DNA from: Osedax fenrisi
Lineage: Eukaryota; Annelida; Polychaeta; Sabellida; Siboglinidae
Direction: 5' to 3'
DNA length: 64,000 nucleotides
Assembly (NCBI GenBank): GCA_964019155.1
Contig: OZ025242.1
Coordinates: 24,304,546-24,368,545, forward strand
Shown: positions 49,100 through 62,002 of the stretch, piece by piece
How positions within the stretch are numbered: position 1 is the stretch's first letter
Layout: each line of letters begins with the position of its first letter
The notes under the pieces: model-generated
What the model was told of the DNA's origin: nothing
Database searches by the model: none
Seen by the model: the letters and a program-made list of their open reading frames with translations, nothing else
Position numbers and translations under genes: made by a program

Positions 49100-50158
49100 T
49101 CATTGTGAGGGGAGTGGGGAAGGGTTCACAATTGGTGGACACGGAATAGGAGTTGGTGATGGGGTAGTTTGTGTAGATTGAGTACTAGTAGTATTTAAAT
49201 CTTCATTACACTGATCTACAGATAGTAAGTTACTATGTTGAGTATGAATAGTGGAGTCAGTATGTTTGGATGAATGTATCGGATTATTAGATGCTGCTTG
49301 TCGCATGTTAATGCATGTGTGATTGTTGAAGAGTTTGCTCCAATGCTTAATAACAGAAAGGGGTGGGGTTAAGGGAGGTGTTTTCCAATTAACTTTGTTG
49401 TTGTGGTAGTGACGTAATTCGTAGTTGTTTGTTTTACTTTTGAATACGTATTTGATTTTTGAGTTGTACATGAGATTGTTTTTTATGGCGAATAGGATTA
49501 TCGGACTGGGGAAGGCCGACTTTGATATGGGTGATGTTGTATATGTTGTAGGTTTAGAGTATTTGTTTGGAATTATAATAGTGTGAGATTGGTTCAAATT
49601 ATTTATAACATTTTGTTTAGGTTTAGAAATCGTTAGGGAGAGTAGGGGAGGAATGTGTTTATTCAGTGGACAATTAATTGATGTGATTGATCTAGAAGGT
49701 GACGGTTGAATGGGCTTAGTCTTATTTAATTTAATAAATTCTTTTATGATCTTAGTGTTGTTAATTTGTTGATCTTTTATATTAGAAATGCTGTCCATAA
49801 TATGATTTAAAGTGTTGGTTTGGGACATTGGTTCATCTATGTTTATATCGTTATTAGGTTGTGGTGAGACTTTTGTTGCTATGTGAAGTGGTGGTGACAG
49901 CGTATTATTAAATGTGATACATTTGGGACATATATATAAGAATGAAGGAGAACGCATGAGTTGGATAGCATAATTGGGAGGGTTGTTGCGATTATTCCAT
50001 TTAAATGTTAAAGAATTATTATCTTTTAGGCAGTTAGAGTGTACATGTATATGACACCTATAACATTTAACAAAGTCAGTTTCTGTATTATTTAAACTAG
50101 ATTTACAGTGATTACATGATGCAGTGGTGTTGTCCATTATATAGTTTATGACTAGCAA
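49100..50158 (-). CDS. LINE ORF1 protein with PHD-like zinc finger, 352 residues
   Basis: The N-terminal region has C-x2-C (CNHC), C-x2-C-x4-H-x2-C (CYRCHIHVHSNC) and a later CPKC, a PHD-like zinc-binding pattern known in ORF1 proteins of CR1-group LINEs. A low-complexity S/T/N/P-rich middle follows. Near residue 230-265 lies VFKSKTNNYELRHYHNNKVN, a segment also found in the LINE at 29.7 kb (CTFNDYTNSFELRHLTNSKI), so it is a conserved part of this ORF1. The frame is intact. The start may be the second Met (MDNTT, 50137). Presumed role: RNA binding in the retrotransposition particle. Confidence 0.8.
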   Translation of the reverse strand: MLVINYIMDNTTASCNHCKSSLNNTETDFVKCYRCHIHVHSNCLKDNNSLTFKWNNRNNPPNYAIQLMRSPSFLYICPKCITFNNTLSPPLHIATKVSPQPNNDINIDEPMSQTNTLNHIMDSISNIKDQQINNTKIIKEFIKLNKTKPIQPSPSRSITSINCPLNKHIPPLLSLTISKPKQNVINNLNQSHTIIIPNKYSKPTTYTTSPISKSAFPSPIILFAIKNNLMYNSKIKYVFKSKTNNYELRHYHNNKVNWKTPPLTPPLSVIKHWSKLFNNHTCINMRQAASNNPIHSSKHTDSTIHTQHSNLLSVDQCNEDLNTTSTQSTQTTPSPTPIPCPPIVNPSPLPSQ

Positions 50159-50649
50159 TGTAACTAATTTATTATTTCTAGGAATTTGTGTTTGTTTAAT
50201 TCAGTGATTAATAATGAGCTATAAATAGAATATATTAATAGAGAAAAATGTGTGCACAGTATAATAGAATGTAAACAATATTATTGTAAACAATTCAGTG
50301 ATTTTAAAATTAATATATTTTTAAATAATGATCATATAAAAGTTGTTTAATGAAAAGAAGTAATGAATGAAATAAATAAATAATAAGTGTGGGATATAGA
50401 GTGAATGTTTATACACAGGGCTGTATGTTGTATTAAGTGCGGATAACTTATCTTTATGTCGGATTGATCAGATAAATGATTTATGAAATTAAATTAATGT
50501 TAGCAATAAAAGTAAACAGGAAGTCAAAAATGATGTAAAAGTACAAATGATATAACCATATACATGAAGGGATTCGAAGTTAAATTAACAAAATTTAATT
50601 AAACTAAATAAGTTTCTTTTGAATTTATTTGATAGGTTCGATTTCCAAA

Positions 50650-51369
50650 TTCTGTTAAGGCTATAAAAGTCTGCCTACTAATTTCCGATCCTTACGTTTA
50701 TATCATATCGAGTTTAACCACAGCTGCCTAGATATTTGAATTATTCTACACATTTGACACACCCTTATGTTTTTCATGATTATCTGGTTTTCTTAATAAC
50801 TAAGCCGAATATTAAAGTTGGTGTAGTGGTGTATTTACATGTATTAAACTAACAATTATCATAGGTATGTCATCAGCATATAAAACATCAGTAATATGTA
50901 ATGTAGGGTCTATATTATAGTTTATTTTCGAAATATATTTCGAAGTCTACTATAGTGAAGCCAAGATGTGAGTTGCTCTCCAATGATTTGTCAATATATA
51001 GACGAGATATATAATAAATAGAAATAGAGAAATTGTATCTCCTTATAGTAATTCTGTAGAAACTATATCGAAGATGGGAGTATCACCCCCAGGTGATCTT
51101 ACCAGCGAGCGAATTTTCTTGTAAAGCACCGATATGGTATTTACGATTTACTTGGGAATACTAGGTATATATGATTAAGATATTTTCATATTTTCACATT
51201 TATTGAGTCAAATGCTTTTGAAAATTCTATAAATTAACGAGTGGCTGTTAGGCTATCATTATCATCAGATAACTTTAGGTTTGTGATTACTCTTCCACCG
51301 ATATTTACTGTTCGTTCATGATTAGCTAGTGAATCATTCATTATATGTTCCAGCATGATGTAGAAGAGT
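50650..51369 (-). pseudogene. Scrambled reverse-transcriptase relic of another LINE type
   Basis: Minus-strand frames show, in 5' to 3' order, LFYIMLEHIMNDSLANHERT with NIGGRVITNLKLSDDNDS (about 51369-51250), then IEFSKAFDSIN (about 51227-51200), then YADDI (50880-50866). The first piece resembles the motif B/C region of RTE-like reverse transcriptases (G-G-R-x-I-x-N-L-R-F-A-D-D). The second is a motif A signature, which should precede it. So two relics, or one rearranged relic, are joined. Stops are frequent. Confidence 0.5.
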
Positions 51370-51439
51370 ATTGAAGAGCGTAGAAGAGAGCGAATATCCT
51401 AGTCGTTCTCCTGTTGTGCCACTCTATAGAGTGTTATTC

Positions 51440-52383
51440 TATAGAACCATTCATTAAAGGTACCCATCAAAGGTAACACAATTATTGAGCTATTCGACTA
51501 TTTTTTAATTTCTATTATTATAAAAATGTATATACAATATATATGCTTAAATACAAAATCAATTAATATGAGTTAAATTACTATTATTATTATTATTTAT
51601 AAAATTAATACCATAAATTATATTATTTATAGAAATTTATATTTTTAAATTAGGAATATTTAAGTTTATATATTATATCTGATATATAGTTAATTCTATG
51701 AATAACCCAAAGTAGAGTATAGAATTACATTAATATAATATTGATTTTATTATCTTTATTATTTTATTATTTTATCGCATAATAATATATACTACCTATA
51801 TTTTAATATTTTAATATACCTAAATTATATTGAATATTATATATATATGAATCAATGAATGAATAAAACCAGTTTATAGACAAAGTTTAAGGAGGACCAG
51901 TGAAAGCGATAAGCTTTATTGATTTAAAACCTGATCATATTCATTAGGATAAAAATGAAATATAATAAAATAATAATTCAATTTTATTTTAAAAATAAAA
52001 ATAAAATAAATTAAAAAGAAAAAAAAGTAGGGGTACCAAATTACTTTATTTTTTAAAAGGATACATTTACTGAACTTAATTAGCAACAATGATGTATTGA
52101 ATCCTGGAAGAATAGAAGTGGTGACAAATGAAACATATACACGAGGGCTAGGCATACCCGTATACCCCTATATGCCCACATTGTGCAACTGCAGTTGATG
52201 GGACATAAAAAATAACAAATCAGCCAATCTATAGTGAGACGTGCAATGCACGTCGTGCATTCGCGTCGTGCAATGGCGCCACATTCCTGCCAAATATAAA
52301 CAGACTGGTCTATTAAAAGAACCACAATAAATCTAATGTCACAAAAATACAGTATAATTGTCACATTAATTACATTTCATGTA

Positions 52384-52453
<70 letters not shown>

Positions 52454-53019
52454 ATAATATGTATTTAATATATGTATAATATATTTTAAAAGTAAAATAC
52501 AAAAATAAAAATAAAGGTTAAGAATGACAACTATAAATAAACCACGTACATATAGACTTTGTTTGGATTGTTACTTGAAATTAATCAAATAACTAAATAA
52601 TTATAACTTTTATAATAATATACATTAATTATGTATATTTAATAGAAACCACATATGCCTATGTATATGTATATATTCTATACATATATATAGACAGTTT
52701 CTATTAGAAACTCAATATTATAAATATAATATCAATATAATATTAATATATATATATATATATATACATGTATATATAAATATTATTAACAAATATAAAT
52801 ATATATATATGCCACTTGCCAACAGATAATAGACTTAAAGTACTATACGTAACCTACATAACATTACAAAGAAACATTTAATTATTATAAAATGATATTA
52901 CAGCTATATATTGCATTGTTATATCTGAATATATACATCATAGGTATTATATATAGTATATAACTATATAAATATTATATATACTATATATACATTATTA
53001 TAGGCATATACATTATATA

Positions 53020-53065
<46 letters not shown>

Positions 53066-54142
53066 AACTTCCTATGGATATTAACTATATCTTGTGCAAC
53101 TGCAATAATAGTATATATATATATATATATATGTATACCTAATTACTAATTACTAAGTATATAGTATATATTATATACCTAATTCATTATAATTAAATGT
53201 GCCATCATATCTATAACGTATACTCGATATACTTTAAAGTAATGAATTCATAGCTAATAACCCATATATGGGTATTGCAAAGGAGAACATCGCGATATAT
53301 CAACATACTCCCTAGAATATATAATTACCTATTTAGTTATATTATATAACGTATTATTGTACAGATACTACCGCGTATTATATAATAATAAGAATAATAT
53401 ATTATATAGAAATTCTATAGAAAGGTTTATCGACTCAGTTGAAAACGATGGACGTTTATCTTATGCGTCAAGTTGAAATAATAAAATAAATAAATAATTA
53501 CACTAATAATAATAAATTAAAAAAAGGAAATTATAATGATAACATATATGAATATAGTCGACATTTAAAATTAATAAAATATGATACGGTCCGTAATTCA
53601 TCGGGAAGACCGCACCGACTCGTTACTTGGCATACGTTATTTCATACTACACCCCTTCGCGTTTACACTACACGATTCGCATTCGACGGGCAGCGAATCC
53701 ATTTAAAACGATGTTCGTAGCGAATGGGTGTCGTATCGAGTTGTACATTGTACATCGTACATTGTACACTGTATATACAGTGTATAACGAGGAGTGTACA
53801 TCGTAAGCCTGTCACGTGTGACTAATAAATTGTATAACCCATAATTATCGTAATTTTAATTTAATTTGCCACTATAATGTATACGATATTGGCATATACC
53901 TTTATATATGTAGGTGTGTATAACTGCCTGTGTTGCTGAGTTGGCTATAGCCATATATGTATAGGTGTGTATTAATAACAATTACACCCCAAGCCGCAAA
54001 TAATGTATCGAATGTACTAAATAATTACCTAAAGCTAATACAAATCTTATAAGTTTATTTATATAAAGGTATACTATATTATTATAATAAATAACATTTA
54101 TTTTTTTTAATAAAAGTAGTAGTTAGAAAATAAGATTTTATA

Positions 54143-54180
<38 letters not shown>

Positions 54181-54550
54181 GTATATAATAACATTTATTA
54201 AATGTATAAAAATCTGTGTCTTATACGTCGTGATGTAAAAAAGCGCGGTATTTTTATGTTGGCTTATTTTAAACGCAATTAAAACAGTTTTTATCGTTTT
54301 TAACCGTATTTTCAACCGTTTTTTATCAGATTTTACTAGACATATATGATAAGGATAATTTATTATATATGTTATTTGATATATATTTAATACAAATATA
54401 TCCTATTAATAGTAATGCGTTTTTTTTTCTCGTTTTGTTCACTTTTTATTCACGTTAAAAACGCATTTTTTATTCACTCATATTATTATATATTTATTCA
54501 TTCATTTACAATAGAAATAGTATCATTTCATTTATATTATCAATATATAT

Positions 54551-54629
<79 letters not shown>

Positions 54630-54950
54630 ATATAACTATAGCTTCGATTTAAACTTTCAAATAAAGTTACAAGCGTATCATTTATATAATTATATGGGAA
54701 AGTTATAAAATAAATCTGCAAGCTCATTATCAAAATTTATTAAAAATATTATATATGACATAAAATGAACATTTATTGTAATCATATGCGTGTTATGTAA
54801 ATGTGAATAATAATAGAAAATATATTATATATGTACATACATCGGTATATAGGTGTATTAACATATGTGTCACCTAGATATTAATGGGGGTGTGGTTTAC
54901 TTGAAAATGTAGCGTGAGGGGGGGGGGGGTGCGTGTTTTGATGATATTGG
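51440..54950. other. Gene-free stretch with long (TA)n tracts and mixed-GC islands
   Basis: (TA)n runs lie at 52387-52451, 53028-53062, 54150-54172 and 54545-54626. GC-richer patches at 52120-52300 and 53590-53830 have no recognisable reading frame; the second contains GTACATTGTACA-type repeats and ACACTGTATATACAGTGT. A 13-G run is at 54910-54922. Confidence 0.5.
53925..53951 (+). mobile_element. SINE head fragment
   Basis: CTGCCTGTGTTGCTGAGTTG and then GCTATAGCC match the start of the SINE at 28555 with a few differences, then similarity stops. Confidence 0.4.
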
Positions 54951-54958
54951 GGCGTGGT

Positions 54959-55067
54959 TTACTTGAACATGTAAGGGTGTTTCTCTGGCTCGAGCACCAT
55001 GTCTCTTAGTGCAGCAAACTCCTTCCAGATAGCGCCACCTTCCTCGTGAACCGGAGCTATCGGGTAC
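54959..55067 (-). CDS. Exon 11 (last) of the 501-residue protein gene
   Basis: Enters in phase 2 after ttgcag and encodes YPIAPVHEEGGAIWKEFAAL to a TAA at 54961-54959. About 60 bp downstream, GTGGTTTACTTGAAAATGTA (54894-54913) repeats the sequence across the stop codon, so the gene end has been locally duplicated. Confidence 0.85.
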
Positions 55068-55083
55068 CTGCAAGTCACGAGGT

Positions 55084-55129
<46 letters not shown>

Positions 55130-55392
55130 ATATATATATATAATACAGATAATTCGAATTTAAATAGAATATATTCTACTATATTGAGATAGACAAAAAG
55201 GAAGAGTCGAAGAGGAAAATAAAAGGGAGATAGGGATATATAAGGAAAACAATGTGTAGAGGCCCTCAACTAGAGGGGTTTATTGATAGTGATAAAGACT
55301 AAACCCTGAGGGACTAAACGAGAGAAATAGAGAAATACTGAGATGGAAAGTGATAAATAATGAAAGAAATATGGAGAGGTAGAGAAATAACG

Positions 55393-55426
<34 letters not shown>

Positions 55427-56459
55427 ATGTATATTATGTATTTCTAACCTCAATCGTACACGTCCCCTGACATCTCTAATCTGGGGTAGCAATATCCTGT
55501 GCCCAGCTCCCACACATCTTTGAACTTTGCCCTCGTGATCCAAAACTCCGTATGTACCCTATATTATTACATCATATTACAGGCTATATGTTAAGTAATA
55601 ATACTTATTAAATATAAATATATATAAATATATATATATATATATACATATTTATAAAATAATTGTAAATAACAATTATTTATTATGTTTTACAAATGTT
55701 GTAAATATATATGCTATATCCTACATTTATTTTGGAATTATAATTTAGTTATATACAATTGGTTTCTTAAAAAAACATGACATGATACTAAGAACATTTT
55801 ATTTATATATGATACAAATTAAATATTTTAAACTCTATATTTATAACAGCGCTACGTTATTTTCATTACAAATATGTTCATTTCTAGCATCGGTGCGTTG
55901 TTATGATTTTAAAAGAGTATTTAACAATGACATTAGGATTATTCAATAACTATGAATATAATATATAATATATCTATGATATGTTATACATTATTATACT
56001 ATTATATACGTATTATATAGCTAACCATTCCGGTATCTGCTGGAAACATTTCGGGTCTGCCCCAATTAGCGTAGAACTTCTCTGGCGTAGTGAAGAAGAG
56101 TCCATCGTTGACCCCGTTGTAAGCAGTGCTAGGTGTCATACCTCCATTCCTTCCGTTAGCGGATACCTTCTTACCTTCGTTCACTAAATCTGAACCTCGG
56201 TCTAGAATTTTATGCGGGTTCCATTTCGACAGCGGATTCATGTATACGATCTGTGATGGTGATTCATTATTCGTTGTAATTTACAAATATAAATAACCAG
56301 ACGATAATTTAATACAATTAATTATATAAATATTTATATCAGACGATAACAAATATCAAAATGTCTACCAAACAATAAAACATGTTCATATTTATATCAT
56401 ATAAATACAAAATATAAATATTTTATATTGACTCTATATTGATGTTATATGTTGGATAC

Positions 56460-56490
<31 letters not shown>

Positions 56491-59400
56491 GGTAATTAAC
56501 TTGTATGTAATTATAAGCATTATTAAATATAGTTTTAACCTCAAGAGGTATCGCATAAGACCACTTCTGATTAAGAGTTTTGCAGGTATTGTGAGAACAG
56601 TATTCAATTTCCGATTCCGCCATCTTGTAAATATTTTAACATTTATGTATATTTTTACAGTGGATATTGGTTATTTAAAAATCTAATTTTACATTTATAT
56701 GTACATATATTGTACCTATATAATATATTAAGATAAGGTATAATAATTAAAAAATACATAATATAATTACATAAATACATTTTAAAAAAGATATAAAATA
56801 TATTACTAAATAAATATCATATATATACAACTATACTACACTGACTAATCCATTATAGTAAGGATGAACATATAAGAAATATACCGCCCTCCAGTGTTTT
56901 CAGTGAGACCACCCCTTCCAATATCATTAATATATAGTATAGTATAATATGGCGACAATGAAGTATGTATGAATTCTATACATTATTATTAAATATCACT
57001 CACTGTAATCCTCGCGGCACATTATATGAACAAACTATAAAATATCACTACCTCTGGTCTGGAGTTCATGGCCATGAATATAGTCTCGTCTGAGAAGCTA
57101 CGTCTGAAATGAAGCATGTCGTCTGTGCCGTATTGTTTGTTGCTGTACAGTCGATGGTAGTAGGCGGCGTTCAGCTTAGGTGTATTCCAAGCTCCGTAGG
57201 CTCTGAAACTGTGTACATCGTGATTAATCTTAACGCACGACTGTGTATCTATAGTAGGTATATATAAAATGTACTATAGTATATTTAGTTACATGATAAG
57301 TTTCATCATATTTTATTTTGTTATCATATATATGTAAACAGGAGTCTTAATATTATAACATTATTATTCTTATCTATAATGAAACTTATCATGTTAATAA
57401 AGGGGTAATTGTCTTGATAAGCAATACTGCTTCTATAGTTACCATGGCATTACCTACATCTTATAATAATAATAATATCTCTTACGCGGCCTTTATACGT
57501 TTGCATTTATTATAGAAATATATATATATAATTAAAAAATATAAATATATATTTATAAAGTTGTATTCAATTTCGTAAGTATACTTATTCTATCGAATTG
57601 TATATTATATTATTCTATCTTCTTATTCTTATGCTATATTATTATGTAGACTAATACACGTTACGTTACAAAGTAATACCCCACACACCCACACCCCACA
57701 CTCCACACCCCGCACCCACACCCCACACCCCACACCCCACAAACCTAAAAGCATGTCCTCCTAGCGACGTGTCCTCCAGACTGCCGGGGTAGTTATCTTT
57801 GCCGGGAATCTCGGCCATTAGCGTGTCCAGCATACTGGACTCGGCTTTTCTCGGCAACACCTGGGGAGGTTCCTCCTCATCTTCAGTGGCATCGCGTGAT
57901 TGTACGTTGAAGCGCACCGTTCTCGAGTGCATGTATTGCTGTGTGGTGGATGTAGCACGCTTATGTTATAATAACTACGATTAATTAATACGTAGTTTTC
58001 AAACTGTAAGATTATTAGTATATATATATATATGATATTAATTATTAAATTAATTATTGTGTTACTTTTTATAATATAGATAATACTGTTCCTATTAAAG
58101 GCTTGAATATTATCAGATTTAGGTTTGCACCAGGGTTTTTGTAGAAGCTAAAGCTTATCGAGACTAGTAATATATATTATATATTTTATAGTTATCGCTA
58201 GTATTATATATACGAGATTAATATACTTATAAGGACTTTTATAAGACCGTATTATATATACGAGATTAATATACTTAGAAGTACTTTTATAAGACCGTAT
58301 TATATATACGAGATTAATATACTTACAAGTACTTTTAAAAGCCCGTATTATATATACGAGATTAATATACTTAGAAGTACTTTTAAAAGCCCGTATTATA
58401 TATACGAGATTAATATACTTAGAAGTACTTTTAAAAGCCCGTATTATATATACGAGATTAATATACTTATAAGTATTTTTAAAAGCCCGTATTATATATA
58501 CGAGATTAATATACTTAGAAGTACTTTTAAAAGCCCGTATTATATATACGAGATTAATATACTTAGAAGTACTTTTAAAAGCCCGTATTATATATACGAG
58601 ATTAATATACTTATAAGTATTTTTAAAAGCCCGTATTATATATACGAGATTAATATACTTATAAGTATTTTTAAAAGCCCGTATTATATATACGAGATTA
58701 ATATACTTAGAAGTACTTTTAAAAGCCCGTATTATATATACGAGATTAATATACTTACAAGTACTTTTAAAAGCCCGTATTATATATACGAGATTAATAT
58801 ACTTATAAGTATTTTTAAAAGCCCGTATTATATATACGAGATTAATATACTTAGAAGTACTTTTAAAAGCCCGTATTATATATACGAGATTAATATACTT
58901 ACAAGTACTTTTAAAATCCCGTATTATATATACGAGATTAATATACTTATAATTATTTTTAAAAGCCCGTATTATATATACGAGATTAATATACTTAGAA
59001 GTACTTTTAAAAGCCCGTATTATATATACGAGATTAATATACTTACAAGTACTTTTAAAAGCCCGTATTATATAGTAAGTAAGTAAGTAAGTAATTTATT
59101 TATTTATACACTTGTACATTTTTCAATCTCACAAGTGTAAACATGATTAATATACTTATAAGTACTTTTAAAAGCCCGTATTATATATACGAGATTAATA
59201 TACTTATAAGTACATTTAAAAGCCCGTATTATATATACGAGATTAATATACTTATAAGTATACTTATAAGTACATTTAAAAGTGTACATTCTTAAGCTAT
59301 ACCAACGCTATGAGATTGCCTGTCGGACATTCTCTTAGCGAGATCGCCGACGGGTACGAGGTTAGCCGTGGGTAGGTGTCGCTTCAGCTCGTGGCAGGCG

Positions 59401-59900
59401 ATACGGTAGCTCCACTGACCGTAGACGGGGCTCAGTCTACTTCCGGTACCTCGGTAGCCCAACAGCTTTCTGGGTAGATAGGCGTAGTCCTCGCTAGGCA
59501 TATGAGCCCCGGTGTAGGTCTCGAAGTCGTGCTGAGAGATGGTCAACGTGCACATTTTAAGGATATACATATACTATAACATAAATATACTATAACATAC
59601 ATATACTATTCTATACATATACTATACTATTCAACATAACAATTAGAAAGCGTAAAGTGTAACATTTTGCTAAAGATAAAATACGTGATTGAAATACACA
59701 AAGAATAATACTAAATTACAAAATTAAAGACATTAAAACGTTTTACAGTTACCGTAATGATGTTTCAGTATACTTTATTATAAGTATACTTTATATATAA
59801 ATGTACTTTATTATGTATATATATATATATAAGATTGTAATCAATCGTTTAGAAAATAAATTAACTTTATTTATTGACTATCAGTTAACAAGCACGATAG

Positions 59901-59946
<46 letters not shown>

Positions 59947-61596
59947 TAGATAGTTAGATAGATAGATATATAGATATAAATATTATTGTAACGAAACAAA
60001 ACAAAAATATAACATTATTGATAATACAATAAATAATCTAGAACATTCTACCAATAACTATTAATGTTAGAATGTATTTATATCTTATTGTTAGTATTTA
60101 AAATAAATAAAACGGAGGTCCCCATCGTGCACTATTCGCTAATAGTAGCGGTGTTCTATTTCAAAACGTATTAGATATGCGCGAACATTCGTTAATGCGG
60201 TTGTTAGAGCGAATATTCATTAATGCGCTTGTTAGAGCGAATATTCATTAATGCGCTTGTTAGAGCGAATATTCATTAATGCGGTTATTAGAGCGAATAT
60301 TCATTAATGCGCTTGTTAGAGCGAATATTCATTAATGCGCTTGTTAGAGCGAATATTCACTAACGCGGTTGTTAGAGCGAATATTCATTAATGCGCTTGT
60401 TAGAGCGAATATTCATTAATGCGCTTGTTAGAGCGAATATTCACTAACGCGGTTGTTAGAGCGAATATTCATTAATGCGCTTGTTAGAGCGAATATTCAT
60501 TAATGCGCTTGTTAGAGCGAATATTCATTAATGCGGTTGTTAGAGCGAATATTCATTAATGCGCTTGTTAGAGCGAATATTCATTAATGCGCTTGTTAGA
60601 GCGAATATTCATTAATGCGCTTGTTAGAGCGAATATTCACTAACGTGGTTGTTAGAGCGAATATTCATTAATGCGCTTGTTAGAGCGAATATTCATTAAT
60701 GCGCTTGTTAGAGCGAATATTCATTAACGCTGTTGTTAGAGCGAATATTCACTAACGCGGTTGTTAGAGCGAATATTCACTAACGCGGTTGTTAGAGCGA
60801 ATATTCACTAATGCGCTTGTTAGAGCGAATATTCACTAACGCGGTTGTTAGAGCGAATATTCATTAATGCGCTTGTTAGAGCGAATATTCATTAATGCGC
60901 TTGTTAGAGCGAATATTCATTAATGCGCTTGTTAGAGCGAATATTCACTAACGCGGTTGTTAGAGCGAATATTCATTAATGCGCTTGTTAGAGCGAATAT
61001 TCACTAACGCGGTTGTTAGAGCGAATATTCATTAATGCGCTTGTTAGAGCGAATATTCATTAATGCGCTTGTTAGAGCGAATGTTCATTAACGCTGTTGT
61101 TAGAGCGAATATTCACTAACGCGGTTGTTAGAGCGAATATTCATTAATAGCGAGACTAATCTATCACGTGTTCTCAGCTTAACGTAGCCCTATATCAACT
61201 ACACTCACACTATACTGTGTTAGGTACACGTGTACTAGCGGGCCAACCTTACGCATTAGCTCGCTGTAGGTGGAGGCTCTGATCTTGTGTCTCCTACTGT
61301 AGAAAGGTTCCCGCAAGGTGTCGCTGCCGGTAGTCCAGCCCCCTTCGAGGTAGCACAGCACGGCTTTGAAGTAAGGCCGGTAGTCCCGGATGCTTGTATC
61401 CTAAGTAGGTCACGTGCGTGCGTTAACTTAGGGTGTGTTTGCGTCGGTGTTCGTGCTTCCACTTATAATAGTATAGGTGATATAATGAAGTTTTGTTTAC
61501 TTTTTTCTGACATTATTTAGCCAGCACCAACCGATTCTACAACAAATAGAAATAAAATGTAACCTTGAAATTTGTGCATTCGCTCTTAATCGTTTC

Positions 61597-61630
<34 letters not shown>

Positions 61631-61946
61631 ACGACATATAATTTACGTGTGTGCATGTGTGCACGTGTGTATATGCGTGTGTGTATGTGTGTTTATTATT
61701 TATTTTAAATAAAATTTATATTCGAAATATTTAACTTTTAACTGTACGTACCTGCGCTTGGAATGCGTCGAAATATTGTCTCATCTCCTCTATTTGACCT
61801 TGTACCGTGGTTTTAGCTAGCACTTCTGGCGGAACCTCGGGGAATTCTGCGGATTACGGAGGGGTGTGGTTTAGGGAGGACATTTAGGGAGGACATTTAA
61901 GGAGGACATTTTAGTAATATTTCAACAATGGGATAGTGTATATGTA

Positions 61947-62002
<56 letters not shown>

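Larger units (their letters stand above)
46088..50158 (-). mobile_element. CR1/L2-type LINE, nearly complete, two frameshifts in ORF2
   Basis: On the minus strand ORF1 (50158-49100) is followed by ORF2 in three overlapping frames (49066-48563, 48563-47844, 47992-46175), then a 3' region with GGACGGCCGATTGC-like sequence and an ATGTAAATGTA tail near 46090. The frame changes are small: one near 48600 in a C/T run and one at 47846-47850 where five T (coding strand) replace four in the copy at 10.5 kb. The 5' untranslated region probably extends above 50158 but has no recognisable limit. This is the most complete element here. Confidence 0.93.

Noticed and set aside
52080..52364. Cysteine-containing 94-codon frame on the minus strand
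   Set aside because: No cysteine pattern of a known family, no splice context, and stop-free length is expected in this GC-richer patch.
59292..59531. Exon 6 as the last exon of a separate gene ending SVGIA
   Set aside because: An in-phase donor exists 13 nt before the stop, and exon 7 continues in the same phase and orientation. I keep it as an alternative only.
60180..61148. Regular 28-bp repeats, CRISPR-like in period
   Set aside because: The units are contiguous with no unique spacers, and the setting is an intron of a split eukaryotic gene.
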